DNA of 64,000 nt from Lentzea albida (GCF_900111005.1 NZ_FOFV01000008.1:186001-250000), one strand, 5' to 3'. Positions 36,697 to 45,016 are shown, counted from the first letter of the stretch. Notes: a model not told the origin generated them from the sequence alone. Made by a program: numbers and translations.

Positions 36697-38390
36697 GGGA
36701 GCGCGATCTGGGCGTGGAGACGGCCGGGCAGGGAGAGGCCGAACCCCGGCCGGTCCGGCACGCGGGCGGCCTGCCGGGCGTCGACCAGTGACGTGGCCGG
36801 GTCGTCGAGGCGGAACTCGACGGCGAACGCCAGGCTATTCCTGATGAACGGCGGCACCTGGTCCCAGGAGCGGGCGGTGACGACGATGTGGCGTCGCGGG
36901 TCGAGGGGTTCGCCGGGGCCGTCGAGGAGCTGGTAGCGCTCGGGGTCGCCGAGGACGGCGCCGAGCGTGCGCAGGGTCGTGCTCTTGCCGGTGCCCGGCT
37001 TGCCGACGATGGCGCCGTGGCGTCGTTCCCGGGTGAAGGTGGGGACCAGGACGTCGCGGCGCTGTTCGGAAGGCAGGTCGACCAGGCCGATGGCTCCCGG
37101 CGGGAGCATGGCGAGCGACAGGCCCGCAGGGGACGGAGGTGGCGGTACGTCCATCGGCCGCACCGCGTCCACCGGCCGCATCGCTTCTGCTGGCCGCATC
37201 GCGTCCAACGGCCGTACCGCGTCCCCTGGCCGTACCGCGTCCACCGGCGGCACCAACTCCACTGGCTGCACCACCTCCCCCACCCCGTCCGAAGTGGACG
37301 GACGCGGCGGCAGCGTGAGCTTCTGCGTGGCCTGGAACGCCCCGGCCGGCGGCTGGGCCAGCACGTGCGCGGGCGGGCAGGTACCGGCGAGCGCCGGCGG
37401 CAGGACCTCCGCCCACTCCTCCAGGTCGTACGGCGGCACCGCGGCGGGCCAGGCGGGAATCTGCGCCGGCAGCGGAGCCGCGAGCCCGTCGCCGGAGTAG
37501 AGCAGGTGGACGCCGAGCTCGTGGCCCGCCCCGCTGAGCGACTGCAGCAGGCCGCGGTAGGCGGGGCACCGTTCCACCAGCGTCTCGGGGCTGTCCACGC
37601 AGACCATGAGGGCGGGGAAGGGCTCGCCCGCCTGCCTGAGCCGGCGCCGGCGGTCGAGCTCGGCGGCCAGACCGTCGTGGAACTGCTGGAGCACTTCGTC
37701 GTCGTCCTCGCCCGACAGCGCGCACGCCACGTGCGGCGCCGTCTCCAGGCCGTCGAACAACCCGACGTTCTTCATGTCGAAGAGGGCGAAGTTCAGGTCG
37801 GCCGACGAGTGCGTGACCATGAGGCCCAGCAACGCGCTCAGCAGCTTCTGCTCGCGGTCCGCCGGCCTGCCCAGGCAGGCGGCGAGGGTGCTGTTGACGT
37901 CGATGTAGACGGGCCAGCCGCGGGCGTCGGCGCCGATGGCCGCACGGAGGTCGTGGCGCTGGTACCTGTTGCCCAGGTCGGGCTCGATCTCGTGCAGCGC
38001 CAGGAAGTCCGTGGCCTCGCCGTGCAGGTGCCGCCGCAGCCGGTCCGGCACGTCCGACCACTTCCGCGCCGTGACGACGACCTGCACGCCCCGCGCCGGC
38101 CCGAACGCCGCGATCCACTCGACGGTCCTGTCCAGCTCCCCGTCGAGACCGGAGCACAGGGCCCAGTCGTCCATCAGCAGCACGGCACCCGACGGCGCGC
38201 CGCGCTCGAACCAGTCCAGCAGGCTGCGGCAGCCCGGTGCGTCGGCCGGGTCGAAGGTGGCCGAGACGGGCAACGGGTCCGCTCCCCTCCCGATCCGGTA
38301 CACCGAGATGTTCGGTGCCGCCGCCAGCGCCGTCGTGAGCCGCTCCCTGGTCGCCTGCCCGGGACCGACGACGGCGAAGTTCCTGATCAC
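36693..38390 (-). CDS. EccC-like protein with two degenerate domains and one intact P-loop
   Basis: 565 aa. Module 1 (about 1-130): NFAVVGPGQATRERL in place of Walker A, AVLLMDDWAL and VQVVVTARKWSDVP. Module 2 (about 155-300): VYIDVNSTLAACLGRPADRE at the lost Walker A, LNFALFDMKNVGLFDG, LMVCVDSPET with the Walker B glutamate lost. A Pro-rich linker (about 335-425) contains a six-residue repeat. The C-terminal module (about 430-565) begins IGLVDLPSEQRRDVLV as in EccC domain 3 and has an intact Walker A GKPGTGKST, but is compressed. It shares VTAR-W motifs with its sister, arguing for duplication. The stop overlaps the downstream gene by 4 bp. Confidence 0.7.
   Translation of the reverse strand: MIRNFAVVGPGQATRERLTTALAAAPNISVYRIGRGADPLPVSATFDPADAPGCRSLLDWFERGAPSGAVLLMDDWALCSGLDGELDRTVEWIAAFGPARGVQVVVTARKWSDVPDRLRRHLHGEATDFLALHEIEPDLGNRYQRHDLRAAIGADARGWPVYIDVNSTLAACLGRPADREQKLLSALLGLMVTHSSADLNFALFDMKNVGLFDGLETAPHVACALSGEDDDEVLQQFHDGLAAELDRRRRLRQAGEPFPALMVCVDSPETLVERCPAYRGLLQSLSGAGHELGVHLLYSGDGLAAPLPAQIPAWPAAVPPYDLEEWAEVLPPALAGTCPPAHVLAQPPAGAFQATQKLTLPPRPSTSDGVGEVVQPVELVPPVDAVRPGDAVRPLDAMRPAEAMRPVDAVRPMDVPPPPSPAGLSLAMLPPGAIGLVDLPSEQRRDVLVPTFTRERRHGAIVGKPGTGKSTTLRTLGAVLGDPERYQLLDGPGEPLDPRRHIVVTARSWDQVPPFIRNSLAFAVEFRLDDPATSLVDARQAARVPDRPGFGLSLPGRLHAQIALP
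37156..37281. repeat. seven 18-bp tandem repeats inside the EccC-like gene
   Basis: Seven units of 18 bp with consensus GGCCGCACCGCGTCCACC, starting at 37156, 37174, 37192, 37210, 37228, 37246 and 37264; the last two are more diverged. On the coding strand they encode a six-residue Pro-linker unit of the type V-D-A-V-R-P. The in-frame period keeps the linker translatable when copies are gained or lost. Confidence 0.85.
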
Positions 38391-38436
38391 GGCCCCAGGT
38401 ATACCAACAGCCCCCGGAGCGCCGCCGCCCCTTCGC

Positions 38437-38442
38437 TAATGT
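38437..38442 (+). promoter_or_regulatory. -10 element (TAATGT), probable leaderless promoter of sterol-carrier-family gene
   Basis: TAATGT ends 7 nt before GTG 38450. The gap GGGCGGC has no proper ribosome site. Confidence 0.45.
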
Positions 38443-38449
38443 GGGCGGC

Positions 38450-38827
38450 GTGCCAGCCAAAGCCGTCGACCCCGCCGAGATGCGCGCCGCCGTGCAGGCC
38501 GTGCTCCCCTGGTTGCGCGGTGAGGCTGACCAGCCAGAACGTCCCGTGCTCGCCGCGGCGGTCCGGCTGAGCCTGCGCACCCTCGAGCAGATCGCGCCCG
38601 GCCGCAGCGTCGAGGTGCGCGTGCCGCCGTTCGCCGCCGTGCAGTGCGTCGAGGGCCCGCGCCACACCCGCGGCACGCCCCCGAACGTCGTCGAGACCGA
38701 CGCCCGCACGTGGCTGGAGCTGGCCACGGGCGCCCTCGGGTGGGACGCCGCCCTGGACGGAGCCCGGGTCACCGCGTCGGGGACCCGGGCCGACCTGTCA
38801 CCGCTGCTGCCGGTCGTGAAGTTCTAG
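38450..38827 (+). CDS. sterol-carrier-family protein
   Basis: 125 aa from GTG 38450. The family pattern VDPAEMRAAVQAVLPWLRGE, LRTLEQIAPGRSVEVRVPPF, CVEGPRHTRGTPPNVVETD and WLELATGALGWDAAL is strongly conserved in actinobacteria, where this gene normally sits close to purF. It resembles an SCP2-like lipid-binding fold; ligand unknown. Here it lies between the EccC-like pair and the hydrolase/EspC pair, so the pur-linked backbone reappears inside the T7SS island. Confidence 0.82.
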   Translation: MPAKAVDPAEMRAAVQAVLPWLRGEADQPERPVLAAAVRLSLRTLEQIAPGRSVEVRVPPFAAVQCVEGPRHTRGTPPNVVETDARTWLELATGALGWDAALDGARVTASGTRADLSPLLPVVKF

Positions 38828-38834
38828 AGAAGTT

Positions 38835-40805
38835 CTAGAACCAGGACCCGATCGTCTTCGCCACGCCACCGACGCCCTCGACGACGTCCCGGCCCAGCTC
38901 GACCGCGTTGCCGACGGTGTCGACCACCACGTCACCGACGTCGCTCGCCACCTCGCCGACGGTGTCCACCGCGTGCCCGGCCGCGTCACCCCAGCGGCCG
39001 TTCGAGATGTCGTCCACGACCTGACCGCCACCGCGCCAGAGGTCCTCGCCCATGTCGACGACCTCCTTGCCGGTGTTGACGCCCCAGTCGATGACCGGGC
39101 CCGCCACCGGCAGGTCCGAACCGGGCACCTCGACGGGCTGCGGCGAGTCCTGCCAGCGCTGCTCGGTGACGCTGCCGCCCTCGCCGTTCGCGATCTTGGC
39201 GATGTTGTCGAGGGACTCGGTGCCCTGGTCGTAGTAGGACGAGTGGGCGTGCCCGATCCACGACTCGCCGGACGTGCCGAAGGTCTTGGCGCCGAACGAG
39301 GAGTCGTACGGACCGGTCGACGACCCGTCCTTGGTGAACCAGTCGCCGCTCGTGGCCTGGATGACCGGGTCGTGCTCGGTGCCACCGACGTAGACGTGCC
39401 CGGCACCGGCGGAGAGCTGGTCGACGTGGGACGCGCCGACGCCCGGCGAACCCACGAAGACGATGTCGTCCGCCTTCAGGCCGTTGTCCATCGCGGAGTA
39501 GCCGACGACCGTGCTGCCGTAGCTGTGGCCGACCACCGTGACGTGGGCACCGGGGTTGGTGACGCGGTAGCCCTCGACGTCCTTCGCGAGGATCGCGCCT
39601 CCCTCGCGGGCCTGCGCGGGGTCGTTCACCTGGCCGGGGAGGAACTCCGGGGCGTCGTAGCCGAGCCACTGGATCGCGGCGCCGTCCTGACCCATCTTCG
39701 CGCTGAGGTTGGAGGCCTGGTCGAGGCCGAAGCTGCTGAGCGTCGACGTGGTGCCGGGCACGCACACCGCGAGGTTCTTCGCCGTGTCCGGGTTGCCGAA
39801 CGCGACGGCGATCGCGCCTTCCTTGGCACCGGCACCGTCCGGGCTCCAGGCGAGCACGTAGGCCCGCTTGCCGGTCTCCTCGCTGAGCTGCCCGGCCTTG
39901 TCCAACGCGCCGACCGCGTCGTCCGCGTTCTTCGCCCGGCGAGCCGCTTCGTCGTACTGCGCCATCAGCTGCGAGCCCTGGGCGTCGTTGCGCAGAGCGC
40001 GCTGGCCCTCGGACGAGTTCGGGTCGACGCCGAGCTCGCGGGCGCGGTCGGCGAGCTGCTGCTGGAGCCGGTCCTTCTCCGCGTTGAACCGCGCCGCGTC
40101 CTCGGGGATCCGCCTGCGGTTCGCGTAGTCGAGCACTTCGGCCGGAAGCCCGCGGAGCTGGCCGAGCTCCTGGTACCTGGTGTTCTTGAGCGCTTCCTGC
40201 TGGTCCTTGCTGAGCGACTTCCACCAGTCGGCGACGGCCTTGGGGTCGGATCCCGGCGGCGGCACCGGCGGCAGCGCACCACCAGGAGCGCCGGCCTGGG
40301 CGGCGCGGCTCCAGCCGCTGTCCGACCGCGCGGCCTCCTCGAAGCCCGGCGGGATCTTCGTCAACGCACTCGCGTAGGAGCGCAGAACGTTGTCGTAACC
40401 CGACTTCACGTTGTTCAGCGCGTTGTTGACCTGGTTCGCGAGCTGACGGGTCTGCTCGGCGTCCAGGCCCGGCGGACGGCCGCGCCACACGCTGATCGCC
40501 TGGTCCGCCGCGCCCCTCATCTGGCCGTAGGCGCGCGAGGCGGCCTGGACGATGTCGACGCCCGCGCCGAGTCGTTCGGCGGCGGCCTTGGCGGCGTTCG
40601 CGGACAGCTGGGCCCTGGCGGTGAACTTCGTGGCGGCGTCACCGGTCCAGCTGCTGACGGCGGTCTTCCCGCCGTTGGCGACGGACTCGCCCGCGCGGCC
40701 GACCGCGCTGATCGCACCGGTGATCGGGTCGGCGGCGGCAGCGATGCGGCCGACGTCACCGGACGCGAGCCTGCCGTACAGGCTCTCGGGATCCGTGAAG
40801 CTCAC
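38835..40805 (-). CDS. WXG-like N-terminus fused to DUF1023 alpha/beta hydrolase (putative T7SS effector)
   Basis: 656 aa from GTG 40805, which overlaps the EspC-like stop by 4 bp. The N-terminal about 115 residues are helical with a WTG turn at 53-55 (SSWTGDAATKF). A Pro-rich and coiled middle follows, then the DUF1023 hydrolase (about 340-560) with nucleophile Ser428 in VVGHSYGSTV, an acid in the VGSPGVGASH region and a probable late histidine in GHAHSSYY. The last ~90 residues form amphipathic V/G/D repeats. It probably acts on an ester or lipid outside the cell; substrate unknown. The open frame to 40919 is not coding. Confidence 0.82.
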   Translation of the reverse strand: MSFTDPESLYGRLASGDVGRIAAAADPITGAISAVGRAGESVANGGKTAVSSWTGDAATKFTARAQLSANAAKAAAERLGAGVDIVQAASRAYGQMRGAADQAISVWRGRPPGLDAEQTRQLANQVNNALNNVKSGYDNVLRSYASALTKIPPGFEEAARSDSGWSRAAQAGAPGGALPPVPPPGSDPKAVADWWKSLSKDQQEALKNTRYQELGQLRGLPAEVLDYANRRRIPEDAARFNAEKDRLQQQLADRARELGVDPNSSEGQRALRNDAQGSQLMAQYDEAARRAKNADDAVGALDKAGQLSEETGKRAYVLAWSPDGAGAKEGAIAVAFGNPDTAKNLAVCVPGTTSTLSSFGLDQASNLSAKMGQDGAAIQWLGYDAPEFLPGQVNDPAQAREGGAILAKDVEGYRVTNPGAHVTVVGHSYGSTVVGYSAMDNGLKADDIVFVGSPGVGASHVDQLSAGAGHVYVGGTEHDPVIQATSGDWFTKDGSSTGPYDSSFGAKTFGTSGESWIGHAHSSYYDQGTESLDNIAKIANGEGGSVTEQRWQDSPQPVEVPGSDLPVAGPVIDWGVNTGKEVVDMGEDLWRGGGQVVDDISNGRWGDAAGHAVDTVGEVASDVGDVVVDTVGNAVELGRDVVEGVGGVAKTIGSWF

Positions 40806-41125
40806 TTGCCGCCCCCAAAACCGCTCAGAAGCTTCTTCAACGCGGACGCGTGCTCGTCGTCGGTGCGCTGGTAGGCCTCGGCGTTCGACACGAGACCCTC
40901 CGCGGCATCGGTCATCCACGCGGAGCCGCGCTGCAGGTCCTGGGAGTGCGTGCCGACGAACCTCGCCAGCGCGTCCGCGAACTCCGCGGCGGCGTCGACC
41001 TCGCCGAGCGCGCCCGCGTCGAGCCGGAGCATCGAGATCATCTCGGCCGCCTCGCGCACCGCGTCGGAGCCGTTGCCGAACTCCTTGGACGCGGTGCGCA
41101 GCAGGTCTGGCTCAACGCCGAACAT
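40802..41125 (-). CDS. EspC-like type VII secretion target
   Basis: 107 aa from ATG 41125; GTG 41131 is an alternative. It matches the EspC/DUF2580 layout: FGVEPDLLRTASKEFGNGSD, a helical hairpin and a Gly-rich end. The export motif YxxxD is present as YQRTD at residues 85-89. EspC-like proteins are ESX substrates often encoded next to a partner. Here the stop overlaps the WXG/hydrolase gene by 4 bp, so this is probably its co-secreted partner. Confidence 0.8.
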   Translation of the reverse strand: MFGVEPDLLRTASKEFGNGSDAVREAAEMISMLRLDAGALGEVDAAAEFADALARFVGTHSQDLQRGSAWMTDAAEGLVSNAEAYQRTDDEHASALKKLLSGFGGGK

Positions 41126-41220
41126 CGCCACCCCCGTGTTGGTCCTCGATCACTGCGACGCAGCTACATCATCACCGGTTCCCCACTCGCGCGATGAACG
41201 TTTCGGGCACGATGTGGTTC

Positions 41221-41967
41221 ATGGTGCAGACAGGGTGGACGGCTCAGCGGTGGACCGCTGTGTTCATCGAACAGGCGGAGATGTTCCGCAAGGCCGTCGT
41301 GGAGGCCGATCCCGCGGCGCAGGTGCCGACGCGTCCCGGCTGGACCGTCCAGGACCTGGTCATCCACCTGGGGCGCTTCCTGGAGACCTCCACCCCGTAC
41401 CTGCGCACCGGCAGCCGCACGGCGCTGCGGCCGCCGCCTCCCCAGGCCGGCCTGTCGCCGCTCGAGTACCTCGACCTGCAGATCACCGCCGCCGCGGAGA
41501 TCCTCACCGCCGTGCCGGGGAACAGGCCCGTCTGGACGTTCTCGCCCGCGGCGCCCGACCTCGCGTGGGTGTGGCACCGCCGGATCGCCCACGAGACCGT
41601 GCTGCGCCGGTTCGACGCGCAGACGGTCGTCCGCGGGGTCGTCGCCACCGACGCCGACCTGTGCGCCGACGGCATCGACGAGGTGCTGACGACGATCGTC
41701 GCGGCCCAACTCGACGGCGACGTGCCGAACCCGGTGTCCGGCACCGCGACGGTGCGGCCGACGGACGTGCCGGAGTCGTGGCTGATCTCCCTGACGGAGG
41801 GCGAGGCGCCGGAGGTCCGTGCCGCCGCCCCCGGTGAGGAGGGTGACGCGCAGGTGACCGGTGAGGCCGAACTCGTCTACTTCTGGCTCTGGAACCGCAT
41901 GAACCTCAAGGAGATGAGCGGCGACCGGCGCGTGCTGGACGTCCTCCAGGTCGGACGGGGGCACTGA
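41221..41967 (+). CDS. maleylpyruvate isomerase (MDMPI)/DinB-family protein
   Basis: 248 aa from ATG 41221; in-frame ATGs at 41194 and 41212 are possible. The N-terminal DinB-like four-helix bundle has PTRPGWTVQDLVIHLGRFLE, where the His is a metal ligand. The WVWHRRIAHETVLRRFDAQ segment supplies further ligand histidines of the mycothiol-dependent family. A C-terminal domain follows. Members act as mycothiol-dependent thioltransferases or isomerases; substrate unknown here. It is divergent from the EspC-like gene and overlaps the lipoprotein gene by 1 bp. Confidence 0.82.
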   Translation: MVQTGWTAQRWTAVFIEQAEMFRKAVVEADPAAQVPTRPGWTVQDLVIHLGRFLETSTPYLRTGSRTALRPPPPQAGLSPLEYLDLQITAAAEILTAVPGNRPVWTFSPAAPDLAWVWHRRIAHETVLRRFDAQTVVRGVVATDADLCADGIDEVLTTIVAAQLDGDVPNPVSGTATVRPTDVPESWLISLTEGEAPEVRAAAPGEEGDAQVTGEAELVYFWLWNRMNLKEMSGDRRVLDVLQVGRGH

Positions 41968-42269
41968 TGCGCGCACTCGCGATCGTCTTGCTGGGCTGCC
42001 TCGCGCTGACCGCCTGCGGTGACCAGAGGTTCGAGGGCGACGTCAGGTTCAAGGTCACCAAGGCGGACTCCGAGGGGTACGACCTCGTGCTGGCCGGGAA
42101 GCAGCCCGCCGACATGATCAGCGACTGGTACTCGGGCCGTGTCGCCGCCAAGGACTTCGTGGAGCCTGTCGCCGTCGGTGACGAGGTGGTCTGCCACGTC
42201 GTCCAGGAACGCGTCAACGAGAAGCACATCTCCACCCGCACCCAGACCACGGACTGCAAAAAGGCGTGA
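41967..42269 (+). CDS. small lipoprotein, hypothetical
   Basis: 100 aa from ATG 41967 (TGATG overlap with the MDMPI gene). The signal ends in the lipobox LTAC with the acylated Cys at about residue 17. The mature part is about 84 residues, mostly beta, with two cysteines (VCHVVQ and TTDCKKA) that may pair. No known family. The coupling to the MDMPI gene suggests co-expression, but no functional link is evident. Confidence 0.7.
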   Translation: MRALAIVLLGCLALTACGDQRFEGDVRFKVTKADSEGYDLVLAGKQPADMISDWYSGRVAAKDFVEPVAVGDEVVCHVVQERVNEKHISTRTQTTDCKKA

Positions 42270-42372
42270 CGTGGACGCTCAGCGGGTGCGGGAGGCCCTG
42301 AAGTGGGCCGAAGGCATGAGTTTCATCACCTCACCAGGGGTCTGAGGGGGGTCTACCACGTGCTGCGCCACT

Positions 42373-42378
42373 TACACT
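42373..42378 (+). promoter_or_regulatory. -10 element (TACACT) of purF
   Basis: TACACT ends 39 nt before the chosen purF start GTG 42418. That leaves a leader containing GAGGGAG at 42403-42409, which supports the GTG start over the ATG at 42397. Confidence 0.5.
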
Positions 42379-42417
42379 CGGGTTGCAGCCAGCCCCATGC
42401 CTGAGGGAGCCAATTCG

Positions 42418-43923
42418 GTGGTCGACGACCATTCCCAGTCCGAACAGGAACCCCGTGAGGAGTGCGGCGTCTTCGGCGTCTGGGCTCCCGGTGAAGACGT
42501 CTCGAAGATGACCTACTACGGCCTCTACGCCCTGCAGCACCGCGGGCAGGAGGCGGCCGGCATCTCGGTCGGAGACGGGACGCAGGTCGTCGTCTTCAAG
42601 GACCTCGGTCTCGTGAGCCAGGTGTTCGACGAGCAGGTCCTGCAGTCGCTCAAGGGCTACGTGGCCGTCGGTCACTGCCGCTACTCCACCACCGGGTCCA
42701 CGACCTGGGAGAACGCGCAACCCACGTTCCGCACGACGGCCACCGGAAGTGCGCTGAGCCTCGGCCACAACGGCAACCTGGTGAACACCGCCGAACTGCT
42801 GGAGAAGGCCGAGGGCCTCGGCATCAGCAGCCGCAACGGCGCGACGACCGACTCCGACATCCTCACCGCGCTGCTCGCCCACGCGGCGGCGGACAAGGGC
42901 ATCGAGCAGGCCGCGCTGGAGCTCCTGCCCACGGTCAAGGGCGCGTACTGCCTGACGTTCTCCGACGAGTCGACGCTGTACGCGGCGCGCGACCCGCACG
43001 GCGTCCGCCCGCTGGTGCTCGGCCGGTTGGAACGCGGCTGGGTCGTCGCGAGCGAGACGGCGGCGCTGGACATCGTCGGCGCGAGCTTCGTGCGCGAGGT
43101 CGAGCCCGGTGAGCTCATCGCGATCGACGAGGACGGCCTGCGGTCCACCCGGTTCGCCACCCCCGAGCCCAAGGGCTGCATCTTCGAGTACGTCTACCTG
43201 GCGCGTCCCGACACGACGATCGCCGGCCGCGGCGTGCACGCCACCCGCGTCGAGATCGGCCGCAGGCTCGCCAAGGAGCACCCGGTCGAGGCCGACCTGG
43301 TGATCCCGGTGCCGGAGTCCGGCACGCCCGCCGCCATCGGGTACGCCCAGGCCAGCGGCATCCCGTACGGGTCGGGCCTGGTCAAGAACGCCTACGTCGG
43401 CCGGACGTTCATCCAGCCGTCGCAGACCATCCGCCAGCTCGGCATCCGGCTGAAGCTGAACCCCCTGCGCGACGTCATCCGCGGCAAGCGCCTGGTCGTC
43501 GTGGACGACTCGATCGTGCGCGGCAACACCCAGCGCGCGCTCGTGCGCATGCTGCGCGAGGCCGGTGCGCTCGAGGTGCACGTGCGGATCGCGTCGCCGC
43601 CCGTGAAGTGGCCGTGCTTCTACGGCATCGACTTCGCCTCGCGGGCCGAGCTCATCGCGAACGGCCTGGACGACGACGGCATCCGCCGCTCGGTCGGCGC
43701 CGACTCGCTGGGGTACGTGTCGCTGGAGCAGCTCGTCGCGGCCACCGAACAGCCCAAGTCGCGGCTGTGCTCGGCGTGCTTCGACGGCGACTACCCGATC
43801 GAACTGCCGCAGGACGCGCTCATCGGCAAGCACCTGCTCGAGGGCCTCAAGGGCGTGTCGGGCTCGGCCGCTCCGGTCCTGCCCAACGGCTATGGTGCCG
43901 AAGACGCTTTGCGTCGCCCCTGA
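42418..43923 (+). CDS. purF: amidophosphoribosyltransferase
   Basis: 501 aa from GTG 42418. The N-terminal nucleophile Cys lies in EECGVFGVW after a short propeptide that is normally cleaved. The PRPP-binding loop is VVVDDSIVRGNT. Cysteines in EPKGCIFEYVY, KWPCFYGID and RLCSACFDG match the [4Fe-4S] ligands of the Bacillus-type enzyme. It transfers ammonia from glutamine to PRPP, the committed step of purine synthesis. The open frame begins at ATG 42397, but that start has no ribosome site. purM follows after 30 bp. Confidence 0.96.
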   Translation: MVDDHSQSEQEPREECGVFGVWAPGEDVSKMTYYGLYALQHRGQEAAGISVGDGTQVVVFKDLGLVSQVFDEQVLQSLKGYVAVGHCRYSTTGSTTWENAQPTFRTTATGSALSLGHNGNLVNTAELLEKAEGLGISSRNGATTDSDILTALLAHAAADKGIEQAALELLPTVKGAYCLTFSDESTLYAARDPHGVRPLVLGRLERGWVVASETAALDIVGASFVREVEPGELIAIDEDGLRSTRFATPEPKGCIFEYVYLARPDTTIAGRGVHATRVEIGRRLAKEHPVEADLVIPVPESGTPAAIGYAQASGIPYGSGLVKNAYVGRTFIQPSQTIRQLGIRLKLNPLRDVIRGKRLVVVDDSIVRGNTQRALVRMLREAGALEVHVRIASPPVKWPCFYGIDFASRAELIANGLDDDGIRRSVGADSLGYVSLEQLVAATEQPKSRLCSACFDGDYPIELPQDALIGKHLLEGLKGVSGSAAPVLPNGYGAEDALRRP

Positions 43924-43953
43924 GCACCCGATATCCAAGTGGAAGAAGTTGAC

Positions 43954-45015
43954 GTGACCGACAGCGCCAAGGCCACCTACGCCGCCGCCGGAGTCAGTAT
44001 CGCCGCAGGTGACGAGGCGGTGGAGAAGCTCAAGCCGTGGGCGGCCAAGGCGCACCGGCCCGAGGTGCTGGGCGGCATCGGTGGCTTCGCGGGCCTGTTC
44101 CAGCTCAAGCTCGACCGCTGGAAGGAGCCGGTCCTCGCCTCGTCCACGGACGGCGTCGGCACCAAGATCGCCATCGCGCAGGCGCTCGACAAGCACGACA
44201 CCGTCGGCATCGACCTGGTCGCCATGATCGTGGACGACCTGGTCGTGTGCGGCGCCGAGCCGTTGTTCGTGCAGGACTACATCGCGGTCGGCAAGGTCGT
44301 GCCGGACCGGATCGCGTCGCTGGTCAAGGGCATCGCCGAGGGCTGCGTCCAGGCCGGTTGCGCGCTGCTCGGCGGCGAGACCGCGGAGCACCCCGGCCTG
44401 ATGGGCGACGACGACTACGACATCTCCGGCACCGGCGTCGGCGTGGTCGAGCAGTCGAAGCTGCTTGGCCCGGACCGCGTCCGCGACGGCGACGTCGTGA
44501 TCGCGATGGGCTCGTCCGGCCTGCACTCCAACGGCTACTCGCTCGCCAGGCACGTGCTGCTGGAGATCGCGCGCATGCCGCTGGAGGGCCACGTCGAGGA
44601 GTTCGGCCGCACCCTCGGCGAGGAGATGCTGGAGCCGACCAAGATCTACGCCAAGGACTGCCTGGCGCTGATCGCCGAGACCGAGGTCCGCGGGTTCTCC
44701 CACGTCACCGGTGGTGGCCTGGCCGCGAACCTGGCCCGCGTGCTGCCCGAGGGCCTGCACGCGAAGCTCGACCGCGGCACCTGGACGCCCGCGCCGGTGT
44801 TCCAGCTCATCGCCCAGCGCGGCCGCGTGGAGCGCGAGGAGATGGAGAAGGCGTTCAACATGGGCGTCGGCATGGTCGCCGTCGTCGCGCCGGAGGACGT
44901 CGACCGCGCGCTGGCCGTGCTCACCGCCCGCCACGTGCCGGCGTGGGTGCTCGGCGAGATCACCAAGTCCGACGAGGGCGGCGCCGCACTCGTTGGCGAT
45001 CACCCGCGTTTCTGA
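43954..45015 (+). CDS. purM: phosphoribosylformylglycinamidine cyclo-ligase (AIR synthetase)
   Basis: 353 aa from GTG 43954 with GGAAG upstream. The N-terminal TYAAAGVSIAAGDEAV and GGFAGLFQL, the ATP-binding SSTDGVGTKIAIA, ALLGGETAEHPG and GSSGLHSNGYSLAR are all typical of PurM. It uses ATP to close the imidazole ring of AIR from FGAM. It probably forms an operon with purF. The stop is 55 bp before the third sigma factor's TTG, with an ECF promoter motif between. Confidence 0.96.
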   Translation: MTDSAKATYAAAGVSIAAGDEAVEKLKPWAAKAHRPEVLGGIGGFAGLFQLKLDRWKEPVLASSTDGVGTKIAIAQALDKHDTVGIDLVAMIVDDLVVCGAEPLFVQDYIAVGKVVPDRIASLVKGIAEGCVQAGCALLGGETAEHPGLMGDDDYDISGTGVGVVEQSKLLGPDRVRDGDVVIAMGSSGLHSNGYSLARHVLLEIARMPLEGHVEEFGRTLGEEMLEPTKIYAKDCLALIAETEVRGFSHVTGGGLAANLARVLPEGLHAKLDRGTWTPAPVFQLIAQRGRVEREEMEKAFNMGVGMVAVVAPEDVDRALAVLTARHVPAWVLGEITKSDEGGAALVGDHPRF

Positions 45016-45016
45016 G

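Noticed and set aside
37156-37281. 18-bp tandem repeats as a CRISPR array
   Set aside because: Units are contiguous with no spacers, diverge among themselves and are translated as a linker.
40806-40919. N-terminal extension of the DUF1023 hydrolase to 40919
   Set aside because: It lies over the EspC-like gene in another frame; the GTGA overlap at 40802-40805 and the start of the helical domain fix the GTG at 40805.
42397-42417. ATG 42397 as the purF start
   Set aside because: No ribosome site precedes it, while GTG 42418 has GAGGGAG at the correct distance.
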